Of a DNA stretch of 64,000 nt, positions 1-8,204 are shown one piece after another (the stretch's first letter is position 1; the number at the start of each line of letters is the position of its first letter). The DNA lies in contig JAWLHU010000003.1 of NCBI GenBank assembly GCA_041690255.1, forward strand, positions 1 to 64,000, read 5' to 3'. Below the pieces are notes generated by a model, which did not search any database, had not been told where the DNA came from, and worked only from the letters and a program-made list of their open reading frames with translations. The position numbers and the translations under genes were made by a program. This stretch comes from JAWLHU01 sp041690255. Lineage in GTDB: Bacteria; Bacillota; Sulfobacillia; Symbiobacteriales; Symbiobacteriaceae.

Positions 1-2
1 TC

Positions 3-74
3 CGAAACCAGGCATACGCTCTCCGGCAGCTCTTCACCGTTCGTTTCCAGATCGAAGAAGAACCGCTTATGGCT
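3..74 (-). other. Possible remnant of an exonuclease-like ORF at the left edge
   Basis: On the minus strand an open frame runs from just after an in-frame TAG (75-77) to the window edge and reads SHKRFFFDLETNGEELPESV, then CLVS. The FDLETNG stretch resembles motif I of DEDD-family 3'-5' exonucleases. There is no ATG, GTG or TTG before the motif and no ribosome site, so it is either the decayed start of a gene lying outside the window or a chance match. Only 24 codons are visible, so the call is weak. Confidence 0.2.
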
Positions 75-184
75 CTACACAATTTTTGAGCGAACTCTCC
101 GCATAGACCGCTCTCCACACGTTTCGACACCCTATCCATGTGTCCGACTAATTACGTAATATTTACTGTAGAGTGAATTTAGTG

Positions 185-214
185 TTGACCGTTCTGATGT
201 CGGCATGCTACAGT
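185..214 (+). promoter_or_regulatory. Sigma-A-type promoter for the charged hypothetical gene
   Basis: TTGACC (185-190) is followed after 18 bp by TACAGT (209-214), with TG one base before the -10 (TGCTACAGT, an extended -10). Transcription would start near 221. This fits a gene start at 266 and argues against the in-frame GTG at 173, which lies upstream of the promoter. Confidence 0.55.
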
Positions 215-265
215 GGATATCACAACAACGCTCGCCAACCCCCTCTCGCGAAAGGAGTGGCTCGC

Positions 266-973
266 ATGCCGAAGGACCCTGAGAACCGCATGCCGGAGGA
301 ACCCGAAAAGAACGAGGCTGCTGGCTCCATGGATTCCCGGGATGATGATCCCGCTCCCTCTTCCTCCGAGGCCCAGCCCACCCGCCCCGATGCCAACCCG
401 CCGGCCAAGGAGGAGCCCTTCATTATCTATAACCGCTCCGACAAGGTTCGCAAGCGGAATCAGAAACCCTCGGGTGGATGGCTCCACTCACCGGGTGACT
501 TCCGCCCCTTTAAGGAGGGGTATGATCAACTGGTCGAGACAGCCAATCCCGAAGACCTGGTCGATGGCCAACTTGTGCGCGTCGGAATCGGCGGCCGCAA
601 GGGCGACCCCCGGGTCTACCTCTGGGGCACGGACGAGAACAATTCCGACGCCGTCGAGGTCAAGAAGACGAAGCGGGGCGGTTTCCATTTCAACATTGCG
701 GATTTCCTGGCCCACATTGACCGGCGGCCGCCGGTGGGAATCAAGCAGCGCTATGACCTGGTTGAGGCCGACGAGGGGAGCCCCCACCAGCCGGCCCTCA
801 TGATCCACCTGGCCAAGGAGTTGGACCGGAAGCCCCTGCCCAAACGGAAGAAGAAGAGCAAGGGCCAGACCCAGGGCAAGGACAAGGGCACGGACAAAGG
901 TACGGACAAAGGTACGGACAAGGGTACGGACAAGGGGACGGATCAGGAGAAGGAGACAAAGGACGAAGGCTAG
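266..973 (+). CDS. Highly charged hypothetical protein with C-terminal GTDK repeats
   Basis: 235 aa, function not recognised. The ATG at 266 was chosen because AAAGGAG (251-257) sits 8 bases upstream and the promoter at 185-214 lies inside the longer frame. Residues 1-50 are acidic, Pro/Ser-rich and probably disordered. A compact core (about 52-180) contains VRVG, a TDENNS segment and IHLAKEL. The tail is Lys-rich and ends in five GTDK repeats and KETKDEG. No signal peptide or membrane segment is seen, so a cytoplasmic protein is likely. The core resembles that of the protein at 55634-56263 (RVG ... TD..xS ... FH ... P.G.K....Y ... G.P....I.L..AKE), which also has an acidic N-terminus and Lys-rich tail, so the two may be distant paralogues. 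Nucleic-acid or polyanion binding by the basic tail is only a guess. Confidence 0.75.
   Translation: MPKDPENRMPEEPEKNEAAGSMDSRDDDPAPSSSEAQPTRPDANPPAKEEPFIIYNRSDKVRKRNQKPSGGWLHSPGDFRPFKEGYDQLVETANPEDLVDGQLVRVGIGGRKGDPRVYLWGTDENNSDAVEVKKTKRGGFHFNIADFLAHIDRRPPVGIKQRYDLVEADEGSPHQPALMIHLAKELDRKPLPKRKKKSKGQTQGKDKGTDKGTDKGTDKGTDKGTDQEKETKDEG
881..940 (+). repeat. Coding 12-bp tandem repeat (DKGT unit)
   Basis: Five consecutive 12-bp units of the form GACAARGGNACG encode Asp-Lys-Gly-Thr. Units differ only at third codon positions (AAG/AAA, GGC/GGT/GGG). Because 12 is a multiple of three, copy-number changes would lengthen or shorten the protein tail without a frameshift. Confidence 0.9.
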
Positions 974-984
974 TCAGCTGCCAA

Positions 985-1015
985 AAACCCCTTGCGGAGA
1001 GACCGCAAGGGGTTT
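985..1015. terminator. Bidirectional intrinsic terminator
   Basis: A perfect 13-bp stem (AAACCCCTTGCGG / CCGCAAGGGGTTT) with an AGAGA loop lies between two convergent genes. On the minus strand it runs into a TTTTT tract; on the plus strand the U tract is short. Confidence 0.85.
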
Positions 1016-1018
1016 GCA

Positions 1019-1366
1019 CTATGCGATCTCCACTTCGGCGGCGGTATCGGCCCAGGGGCAGGAGCCGGGCAGGAACTCCACCTCCATCACCCGGTTCCCC
1101 TCGTGGAGAATGTGGATGCGTGGAGCACCAGGATGCCGTATCGCCATGGTAAACTCGTTCCGTCGGAGAGTCCGACTCCAACGTGGGCTAGAGAACTCCA
1201 GGGCGAAAGGCTCACCTTCCCGCCAGATCCCCATCACCATACACGTATCGCGCCACACGTTGATACATGCGTTATTCTTCCACTCTGCCAGGCAGGAGAT
1301 GGCCATGGAGGGCATCGTGAGGAATCCGGTCCAGACCTGCTGGAAAGTCAGATAGACGGTTGACAT
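1019..1366 (-). CDS. Small hypothetical protein
   Basis: 115 aa, not assigned to a family. The ATG at 1366 follows GGGGGGATG at a suitable distance. The protein is Trp/Met/Cys-rich (WKNNACINVWRDTCMVMGIW) and ends in acidic beta-like sequence (IHILHEGNRVMEVEFLPG). There is no signal peptide or membrane helix. The ORF ends four bases from a strong terminator whose U tract is on this strand, which supports it being transcribed. It is convergent with the charged protein upstream and divergent from the lipoprotein at 1608. Confidence 0.55.
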   Translation of the reverse strand: MSTVYLTFQQVWTGFLTMPSMAISCLAEWKNNACINVWRDTCMVMGIWREGEPFALEFSSPRWSRTLRRNEFTMAIRHPGAPRIHILHEGNRVMEVEFLPGSCPWADTAAEVEIA

Positions 1367-1607
1367 GGCTCATCCCCCCGCCGGCACGGTGCCGATGTAC
1401 GTAACGTTGCCGATAACCATTCGCATTGCGAGTATAGTGGAGGGATACCCTGACCACAAGGCAGGGAGCCGCTCATTGCCCCAAAACAGCGCTTTCTACC
1501 TAGCGCAGACCATACCGCGGGAGTACGATGATCCTCTCTCGCTGGAAACCCCGGACCTCCCTCGCCCGTCCCAGGAGTAAACGCCTTTGGAAAAGGGGGC
1601 GCTCCAC

Positions 1608-2933
1608 ATGGCTGCAGACTGGTTTACGAAACGGCTCTACGGGGCCGTTCTACTCCTCCTGCTCGCCGGCTGCCACTACGGCCCGCCGACCCCGCCGCCG
1701 CTGCCACCTCCCGAAGCCGAACCCGGCCCGCCCGCAGAATCAGCCACCCCCCCGGTGACACTCACCCTCTCCCCCGGCTCCGGCGGCCCCGGCACCACCG
1801 TCACCGCCACCCTCCACCTGCGGGAGCCCGAGTACCTGCTCAGACTCCCAAGCTGGTTCTGCTTTGGTGACTGCGGCGACGCCGGCGCCTCGACCAGCCT
1901 GAGCTTCGCCCCCGCGAAGGGCGACCAGACGAGCTTCTCGGCCACCTTCACCATCCCCGCCCTGCTCCCCCAGCCGGGGAGCGCCGGCCGCTTCGACCCG
2001 GTCACAGCCGGCGAGTACACGGTGTACGCCGCCTGCGTCAAGGAGCACACCTCTGGCTGTGCCTTCCGCCCCGAGGTAAGCACGACCTTCCAGATCACCG
2101 AGGGGCTGAGCCGGATCGTGCGGGATCCACTCCCACCCGGCGAGGCCGAGCCACTCCCACCGTTGGGCACCAGGGAGCCGGCCGCCCGCTCCCTGCTCAC
2201 CTCCTCCCGGCTCACGGCCGAGTGTGTCAGCGGCAACTTCGATTCCCGTATGGGCGAGCCCCCCAAGCTCCTCCTGACCGATGATGCCGGCCAGCCGCTC
2301 CCACCGCTCATCTTCCAGGAGGACGGCCCCCTGTTCCCCCGGCATGGCTACGCCGGGTGCGGGGCGCTCGCCCTCGACCCGGTGCGGACCGACTCGATCT
2401 ACCTGCTCTCCGCCCCGCACGCGGGCGGGACGGAGGAAGCTGTCTTCCCCCGTCCCTACTTCACGGCCGATGGTGGCATCAACTGGGCGCCGGTGCCCGC
2501 ACCCGAAGGGTTCGACCCCAGCCATACCTTCCTCGGATTCCAGAGTACCGTCGATGGGGTCACCGCCTGGTTCCTCCAGACCAGTTTCGATGAGCCGACC
2601 TTCCCCGCAGCCAGGGTCCAGGGCAGCTTCACCGCCGATGGCGGGCGGAGTTGGGCGAGCACCGGCCCAACCTGCCCCGCTGACGATGTGCCATGCATCT
2701 GGCATCTTGGCGAGCACCAGGGGCTGATCTACTCCGCCGACGGCGGCCAGACCTGGTCCTGGGCCACCCTGGGCGGTGACCCCTTCGTCGCGCAGCAGGT
2801 CCTCAACCAGGGCACGGTGCTGGAAGCGGTGGAGGCCAGAACCACCCGCCACCGGGGCGCCGCGCCCCTCCTCCGCTCCGAGGACGGGGGCGCCACCTGG
2901 CACTGGGTCGATCCGCCCCCTCCCGGAGGCTAG
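1608..2933 (+). CDS. Lipoprotein with Ig-like N-domain and four Asp-box (BNR) repeats
   Basis: 441 aa from the ATG at 1608, which has AAAAGGGGG 7-8 bases upstream; an in-frame TTG at 1587 has no such site. Residues 1-22 form a lipoprotein signal with lipobox LLAGC, so the protein should be anchored outside the membrane. After a Pro-rich linker comes an Ig-like region (LTLSPGSGGPGTTVTATLHL). The C-terminal half carries Asp-box repeats: FTADGGINW, FTADGGRSW, YSADGGQTW and RSEDGGATW. These fit the S-x-D-x-G-x-T-W signature found on turns of sialidase/BNR beta-propellers. No catalytic residues can be assigned, so a binding or scaffold propeller is as likely as an enzyme. A possible -10 (TATAGT, 1433-1438) lies upstream. 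Its stop overlaps the stop of the convergent GNAT gene by two bases. Confidence 0.8.
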   Translation: MAADWFTKRLYGAVLLLLLAGCHYGPPTPPPLPPPEAEPGPPAESATPPVTLTLSPGSGGPGTTVTATLHLREPEYLLRLPSWFCFGDCGDAGASTSLSFAPAKGDQTSFSATFTIPALLPQPGSAGRFDPVTAGEYTVYAACVKEHTSGCAFRPEVSTTFQITEGLSRIVRDPLPPGEAEPLPPLGTREPAARSLLTSSRLTAECVSGNFDSRMGEPPKLLLTDDAGQPLPPLIFQEDGPLFPRHGYAGCGALALDPVRTDSIYLLSAPHAGGTEEAVFPRPYFTADGGINWAPVPAPEGFDPSHTFLGFQSTVDGVTAWFLQTSFDEPTFPAARVQGSFTADGGRSWASTGPTCPADDVPCIWHLGEHQGLIYSADGGQTWSWATLGGDPFVAQQVLNQGTVLEAVEARTTRHRGAAPLLRSEDGGATWHWVDPPPPGG

Positions 2934-3877
2934 CCCACGCTCTTCCGCACCTGGAAGGTGCCCGGCTCGGACTGGTACCCCATCTTCCGGTTGACCGCCA
3001 GCATCCGCTCGTTGGCGGAGTGGTTGTCGGTCTTCAGGACGGGGACGTCGTTCGCCATGGCCCACTGGAGGGCGGCCGTCTTTACGGCGGTGGAGAGCCC
3101 CCTCCCCCGGTAGTCCCGGTGAACCCCGGTGAACTGGTGGTACATGCCACCATCCTGCTGGGGGGAGAGGTGGGCCAGGGCGACCATCTCATCGCCGTCC
3201 AGGGACAGCCAGAGCGCCTCGGGCCTGAAGCGGGGATGCTCGACGACCGCCTTCACAAAGAACTCATAGGGGATCTCGGCGACATCCTCCTGACCGGGGA
3301 TGTCGTGAGCCGCCTGATCATAGAGCCGGTAGAGCCGCCGGTAGGTCGCCTCATCGGACCCGATCTCGGCCAGGGAGGCGAAGCGGAACCCTTCGGCCTT
3401 CGCCCGCTCCAGGGGGGCGAGGAACGGGGTGGGATCAAACCCTTTCAGGGGCAGGCTGGACCTGAAGAGGTGGTGCAGCTTCACATACCCCCGCCTCTCC
3501 GCCCAGGCCAGGCTGGCCGGCTCCCGCTCCAGCACTGCGGTGTCGATCTTCCGGGCGCCGTGCTGCCGGGCGAACCCCTCCAGGGCTTCCAGCAGGGCGC
3601 TTCCCGCCCCCCGGTTCCGGAAGGGCGCATCCACCCGGATCCCGATGCTGAAAAGGCCAGGCTTCATCGTCCCGCCGCCATCAAACGCGGTGCCGTATCC
3701 GATCAGGCCACCATCCTCCGCAACGGCCACCATCCGGAGAAAGTGCCCATCCTTCGGTCGGATCTGATCCTGGCGGATATACTCCTCCAGCGTGGTCGGA
3801 TCGCTCGCTTGGGCGTTGAAGATCGCCACAAGCCGGGGGTAGTCCGCCTCGGTGGCTGGGCGCAGGGTAGTGCTCAT
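2930..3877 (-). CDS. Tandem GNAT-family N-acetyltransferase
   Basis: 315 aa, twice the size of a single GNAT domain. The N-terminal half has the acetyl-CoA loop RNRGAGSALLEAL (about residues 89-101), and the C-terminal half has a second loop, YRGRGLSTAVKTAAL, followed by TDNHSANERMLAVNRKMGY, a typical motif B. Both loops keep the Q/R-x-x-G-x-G/A signature. The start has AGGAGGG 6 bases upstream. Tandem GNATs include mycothiol synthase and antibiotic or peptide acetyltransferases; the acceptor cannot be read from sequence. The gene is monocistronic, convergent with the Asp-box lipoprotein and divergent from the J-domain gene. Confidence 0.85.
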   Translation of the reverse strand: MSTTLRPATEADYPRLVAIFNAQASDPTTLEEYIRQDQIRPKDGHFLRMVAVAEDGGLIGYGTAFDGGGTMKPGLFSIGIRVDAPFRNRGAGSALLEALEGFARQHGARKIDTAVLEREPASLAWAERRGYVKLHHLFRSSLPLKGFDPTPFLAPLERAKAEGFRFASLAEIGSDEATYRRLYRLYDQAAHDIPGQEDVAEIPYEFFVKAVVEHPRFRPEALWLSLDGDEMVALAHLSPQQDGGMYHQFTGVHRDYRGRGLSTAVKTAALQWAMANDVPVLKTDNHSANERMLAVNRKMGYQSEPGTFQVRKSVG

Positions 3878-4104
3878 CCCAATCCCTCCTCATCAAGTGA
3901 GACTATCATATCACACCTTTCAGACAAAGAGGATCGACCCTGGGAGGGAAGGACCGGCATCGTCCTTTCGTACGATGTTCGATGAGCGACGGGCAGCGCA
4001 CCGCCTACAAAAGCAAGGTGGTGTATTTCTTTTTTACGGAGGTCAGCAGGATTCTTGGTACTGACATTCCGAATAGTAGCACCTCTGTAAGGAGGTGCCC
4101 GTGG

Positions 4105-5244
4105 ATGACCGAGGCCTCGCTCTATCAGCGGTTACAGTTGCACCCGAATGCATCCCAGTACGAGATCGAGTCGGCCTACCAGCGGCTACAGGCAGCGGAT
4201 CCCAACGTCCCGTTCGAGATCCGACAGGCCTACACGGTCCTGCGTGATCCCGCCAGCCGTTCCGCCTACGATGCGATGCGGATGGAACCTGTGGAGGACC
4301 CTCCCCTCCGGCCCCTGCTCCGGTTCTATGGCCTGGCAAGCGGCCTTGTCGGGCTCATGCAGGGCTTCCGCTCGCGGCAGATCCCCGTCAACTGGATGAT
4401 CGCCCTCCTCTGCGCCATCGCGGTTGCTGCCTTCTCGATCGGCGTCCTGATCCCCCAACTGGCAGAGCCCACTCCCACGGCCCGATCAATCCTGGAGATC
4501 GCCACCACCACGGGCGGCCCCCGGTACGTTACCGTCACGGGTGAGGTCTACTCCGAGCCCTTCTACCGGGAGACCAATAACTCCGTGGACAAGTACATCT
4601 ACGCGATGACCGATGGCGATGCCTTCCTAATGGTGGTGAACTACACCCCTACGAAGGGAAACGTCGCGGTGACTGGCCGGCTGGTCAAGATGGACCGGCT
4701 CCTGAAGAAGCTGGTCGATGCGGACGCAGCCGAAGCGGACGTGCCGGTGGAGAACCTGTATTACCTGGACGCCACCCCCAGGCACTGGGAGACCTCGACC
4801 GTCCTCGTGATCGTGGCGGTTCTGCTTGGGGTCATCGCCCTCATGATCACGCCGAGCCTTCGTGGCTTCACCGCCTTCGCTGCAGCCGAGCCCACCCTGA
4901 TGCCTGCGCCGCTGGCCCTGCTCCCGCTGCCCGTGCGGGCGACCGGCCGCTATGTCAGCGACGAGGGGGACTACAGCTTTCAGATCGGGGCCCCGTCCGT
5001 GCTGATGGCCACGGACAAGGAGTCCATGCCCTATGTCGTCCAGGCCCGGCTCACCGCGTACGGCGAGCCCTATGATATCCCACTGCTCCGGGGAGTGAAG
5101 GTCGAGTGGGGCTACGACTACAGTTTCGGCAGGGCGCAACCGGCCATCCTGATCCAGGGGCGGGGCCCGAAGGCACTCCTCACCCTTCCGGACGCGGCGA
5201 CCGCCGCCGGCCTGGCCTCCCTGCTCCAGCGGAGCCTGGCATAA
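4105..5244 (+). CDS. Membrane protein with degenerate N-terminal J-domain
   Basis: 379 aa. The ATG at 4105 follows AAGGAGGTG (4089-4097); the frame is open upstream but has no comparable site. Residues 3-57 resemble a DnaJ J-domain: LYQRLQLHPNASQYEIESAYQRL matches helices I-II and FEIRQAYTVLRDPASRSAYD matches helices III-IV. The loop between them is shortened and the HPD tripeptide that stimulates DnaK is absent. Two membrane helices follow (about 97-117 and 231-249), enclosing a roughly 110-residue beta-rich region (YVTVTGEVYSEP). A further soluble domain ends the protein. Without HPD it is unlikely to be a DnaK co-chaperone in the normal sense; membrane scaffolding is a guess. Confidence 0.75.
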   Translation: MTEASLYQRLQLHPNASQYEIESAYQRLQAADPNVPFEIRQAYTVLRDPASRSAYDAMRMEPVEDPPLRPLLRFYGLASGLVGLMQGFRSRQIPVNWMIALLCAIAVAAFSIGVLIPQLAEPTPTARSILEIATTTGGPRYVTVTGEVYSEPFYRETNNSVDKYIYAMTDGDAFLMVVNYTPTKGNVAVTGRLVKMDRLLKKLVDADAAEADVPVENLYYLDATPRHWETSTVLVIVAVLLGVIALMITPSLRGFTAFAAAEPTLMPAPLALLPLPVRATGRYVSDEGDYSFQIGAPSVLMATDKESMPYVVQARLTAYGEPYDIPLLRGVKVEWGYDYSFGRAQPAILIQGRGPKALLTLPDAATAAGLASLLQRSLA

Positions 5245-5247
5245 TAG

Positions 5248-5280
5248 AAGCGCACCGCCTGCATAGGGTGGTGCGCTTTT
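5248..5280. terminator. Intrinsic terminator between convergent genes
   Basis: The stem AAGCGCACC / GGTGCGCTT is followed by TTTT on the plus strand, just after the stop of the J-domain gene. The minus-strand side is followed by CTATTAT, so it may also serve the queD operon. The 281 bases from here to 5561 contain no gene I recognise. Confidence 0.8.
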
Positions 5281-5561
5281 ACCTGAACCCAGTGTCGGGC
5301 CTTGACGGCGGTTAGTGAACCGGGTGATGCGGTCGGCCTCAGGCGAACCTTGGTGGCATCCACATCAAACCAGCGACGCAGGTGATCGGCGTGCTGGCCT
5401 TCTCTCCCGTGTTACAGGCGTGAGACGCATCTTCCCAAACTCACGGTGCCGCCCTGCGCCAAGTCTGACGCTCATCCTCCTCCCCCGAAGGAGTGGTTCC
5501 ATGGACGAAGAGGTCGAGGTCACGGTCCGTATCGTCTCACGCGACGGACTGCGGCACGCGG

Positions 5562-6929
5562 CTATCGCTTCGAGCGGATCGACTCGAACGAGGCCGGCGA
5601 GCAGAGCTTCTCCCCCTCGGCCCGGATCGTCCGGTCCAGCACATCGACCAGCCGGTCGATCTCCGCCTCCGTGATGACGAGCGGTGGGGTGATGGCGAGG
5701 GTGTCGCGGTACGGCGCCACCCCGATGATCACCCCTTCGGCGAAGGCCGCCACCTCCACGGCGAACCCGATCGGGGTCCCGCCCTCGAACCGCTGGCGGG
5801 TCGCCCGGTCCTGCACCAGCTCAATCCCGATCATCAATCCCCGCCCCCGGATCTCCCCGATGTAGGGATTCTGCCTGGCCGCCAGCCCTTCCATGAGCCG
5901 CCTGCCCATGGCCATGGACCGCTCTGCCAGGTTCTCCCGCTCGTAGATCTCGATGTTCTTCAGGGCCACGGCGCAGGCGACCGGATGCCCCGCGTAGGTA
6001 AACCCGTGGGTGAAGGGGAGCCCGGCCTCTGCGATCGCCTCGATGACGCGATCGGCCACGATCACCCCGCCCAGGGGCATGTAGCCGCTGGTCAGACCCT
6101 TGGCGGTGCAGATCAGATCCGGCACCACGCCGAACTGCTCCATCGCCCAGGTGGAGCCCGCCCGGCCAAACCCGGTCATCACCTCATCGGCCAGGAAGAG
6201 AATCCCGTACTTGTCGCAGATCCGCCGGATCTCTTGAAAGTACCCATCCGGCGGGATGATCGTCCCACCGACGCCCAGGATCGGCTCGGCCAGGAAGGCA
6301 GCCACGGTCTCCGGCCCTTCGGCCAGGATCCGTTCCTCCAGCAGGGCGGCGTAGCGGGCGCCATCGGCACCGAAGCGTCCATCGAACGAGTCCGGGGCAT
6401 CTATGTGGATGAACCCTGGCACCAGCGGCCCGAAGAGCTCCTTGTGCTTGGCCAGGCCGGTGGCGGAGAGGGCGCCCATGGTGTTGCCGTGGTAGGCCAG
6501 GTCCAGGCAGATGACCTTGTCACCCTGCGGCCGCCCCTTCGCCCGCTGGTAGAGCCGGGCCACCTTGGCCGCCGACTCGACCGCCTCGGCGCCACCCAAT
6601 GTAAAGAAGACCTTCCCCAGCCCCTCCGGCGCCAGCGAGGCCAGCTTGGCAGCCAGTCGCACGGCAGCGTCGTTGGAGAAGTGGAAGTATGTATGGTAGT
6701 ACATGAGCTGGCGCATCTGCTCGGCGGCTACATCGGCCAGCTCCTGCCGCCCGTAGCCGATGTTGACCAGGACGAGGCCGGCCTGGGCGTCCAGGTAGGC
6801 GCGTCCCTCGGCGTCGTAGACGGTGGCCCCCTCCGCCCGGGTGATGATCGTCGGCCCCCGCTGGTAGAACTCCTTGAAGTGGACCTCGGCATGGATCAGG
6901 TGCTGCTTGTCCAGATCGTGCAGGCTCAT
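5562..6929 (-). CDS. Class III PLP aminotransferase, last gene of the queD operon
   Basis: 455 aa, usual length for class III (omega-amine type) aminotransferases. PLP-site residues are visible: the Schiff-base lysine in TAKGLTSGYMPLG (K277), the pyridine-N aspartate in FLADEVMTGFGR (D248), the phosphate-binding GGAEAVESAAK (about 112-122) and AYHGNTMGALS. The family transfers amino groups between amino acids and aldehydes or ketones, often forming terminal amines. Its ATG overlaps the stop of the LuxC-like gene by 4 bp (ATGA), so the two are translationally coupled. In this operon I infer that it aminates the aldehyde made by the LuxC-like enzyme, possibly 7-formyl-7-deazaguanine to preQ1. 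The family alone would also allow beta-alanine, GABA or polyamine substrates. Confidence 0.9.
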   Translation of the reverse strand: MSLHDLDKQHLIHAEVHFKEFYQRGPTIITRAEGATVYDAEGRAYLDAQAGLVLVNIGYGRQELADVAAEQMRQLMYYHTYFHFSNDAAVRLAAKLASLAPEGLGKVFFTLGGAEAVESAAKVARLYQRAKGRPQGDKVICLDLAYHGNTMGALSATGLAKHKELFGPLVPGFIHIDAPDSFDGRFGADGARYAALLEERILAEGPETVAAFLAEPILGVGGTIIPPDGYFQEIRRICDKYGILFLADEVMTGFGRAGSTWAMEQFGVVPDLICTAKGLTSGYMPLGGVIVADRVIEAIAEAGLPFTHGFTYAGHPVACAVALKNIEIYERENLAERSMAMGRRLMEGLAARQNPYIGEIRGRGLMIGIELVQDRATRQRFEGGTPIGFAVEVAAFAEGVIIGVAPYRDTLAITPPLVITEAEIDRLVDVLDRTIRAEGEKLCSPASFESIRSKR

Positions 6930-8185
6930 GGCTGCGACTCCTCCTCGGGCTCGATCTCGATCCAGCGGACCAGGCTGGCAGCGGTGGGGTAGCCGTCGTG
7001 CCGCCAGAGCGGATGGGGCTGCTGTACCTGCCCGACCGGCGTCACCCGGCTGGCGCCGAGCCGGCCCATCTGCCCGGCCAGCCGGAGCCGCTTCCCGTCC
7101 GGCCCCGCAAAGGCGATACTCTGGAGATACCCCCCGTGGGGGGCGACCAGCCCGGCGACATCATCCAACGACTCCACGGCGTAGGTCCGGAGCAGGCGAT
7201 TGAGCGGGCTGGGCAGGAAGGCGGGCGCCTCGTTGTGGATCACGGCCCAGGCCAGGTCTCCGGGGCTGCCGAAGAAGGCGCTGGCCGTGAACTCAGCCTC
7301 GTCGCGGGCGGCCCGCAGGGCGGCGGCCTCGGCCATGGTCAGCCGGCCCCGGGGCATCTCCCCCTGCAGCGCGGCGAAGGCGGTGGCGCAGGCCTCGGCG
7401 AAGGCGGCCGGTGTCAGCGGCCCGCCCCGTTCAATAAACGCCATGTGGGGCGAAACGCAGCCCTGCTGGTCGTACATGGCCACATCCAGCGCCAGCCGCC
7501 GGGCGGTCTCCTCCGTGGCCGCTTCGGCCGCCACGCAGGCGAAGCTGATCTTGTGGCCGTGGCCCAGGAAGCGAACCCCAGGCGGCACCAGCTGGCGGAT
7601 CGCAGTGATCGAGGCGTCCGAGCCGTAGGCCAGCACCGCACCGGCCCGCTCGTAGGGCAGGGCGTCATCGTACTCCCAGCGCCCCACCCAGATCGCCTCG
7701 CCCAATCCCGGGTCCACCTCGGCCACCGAGCGGGCGAAGAGGGGGGCAAAAACCGGCTCCTCCGCCGCCACCCGGACCAGGCAGGCCGACTTGAGAGCCA
7801 GGGCCAGGGCCATGTCGAAGGCGGGGATCCCGGGCACGTTCCCCGAGAAGATGCAGGTGAGCAGCCCCGGCCCGTAGGCTCGGGAGCGCATGCCACCCGC
7901 CCGCTCCACAAAGCGGTCCAGGGCGTGGCGGCTGCCCAGGTCGGCGTCGAGCAGGGCACCGATGCCCCGGACCCGGCGGATCATCTCGTCCAGCCCCCGG
8001 CGAAGCATGGCGGGGGCCAGGCCGGTCCCCTCGGCCAGCCGCTCCTCCGCCTCCAGCCGGATCGGGTCGGCGTGGTCCAGCCAGCGCTCGCAGACCCGGT
8101 CGATCGCCCCCAGGACCTCATCCACCGGGCGCTCCACGAGCCGGGCCCGGGCCATCATCAACCGGTCGATCACCTGTGCATCCAT
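6926..8185 (-). CDS. LuxC-like acyl reductase (aldehyde-forming)
   Basis: 419 aa. It matches the LuxC acyl-CoA/acyl-protein reductase family, an aldehyde-dehydrogenase-fold group that reduces a thioester to an aldehyde with NADPH. The cofactor region is FSGNVPGIPAFDMALALALKS (about 113-133) with downstream RVAAEEPVFAPLFA. The catalytic nucleophile is most likely C243 in DQQGCVSPH. It lies 19 bp after the LuxE-like gene and overlaps the aminotransferase by 4 bp. Luciferase genes (luxAB) and the luxD thioesterase are absent, so bioluminescence is not its role. LuxE and LuxC act as one carboxylic acid reductase; the operon context suggests a non-fatty-acid substrate. Confidence 0.88.
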   Translation of the reverse strand: MDAQVIDRLMMARARLVERPVDEVLGAIDRVCERWLDHADPIRLEAEERLAEGTGLAPAMLRRGLDEMIRRVRGIGALLDADLGSRHALDRFVERAGGMRSRAYGPGLLTCIFSGNVPGIPAFDMALALALKSACLVRVAAEEPVFAPLFARSVAEVDPGLGEAIWVGRWEYDDALPYERAGAVLAYGSDASITAIRQLVPPGVRFLGHGHKISFACVAAEAATEETARRLALDVAMYDQQGCVSPHMAFIERGGPLTPAAFAEACATAFAALQGEMPRGRLTMAEAAALRAARDEAEFTASAFFGSPGDLAWAVIHNEAPAFLPSPLNRLLRTYAVESLDDVAGLVAPHGGYLQSIAFAGPDGKRLRLAGQMGRLGASRVTPVGQVQQPHPLWRHDGYPTAASLVRWIEIEPEEESQP

Positions 8186-8204
8186 CGCGGATCCCCCCTG
8201 AAGA

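Noticed and set aside
1365..1580. A 71-codon plus-strand frame before the Asp-box lipoprotein
   Set aside because: No ribosome site, overlaps a probable promoter region, and composition is not protein-like.
5281..5561. Possible transposase remnant downstream of the queD operon
   Set aside because: A few integrase-like words can be read on the minus strand but no domain, inverted repeats or target duplication are visible.
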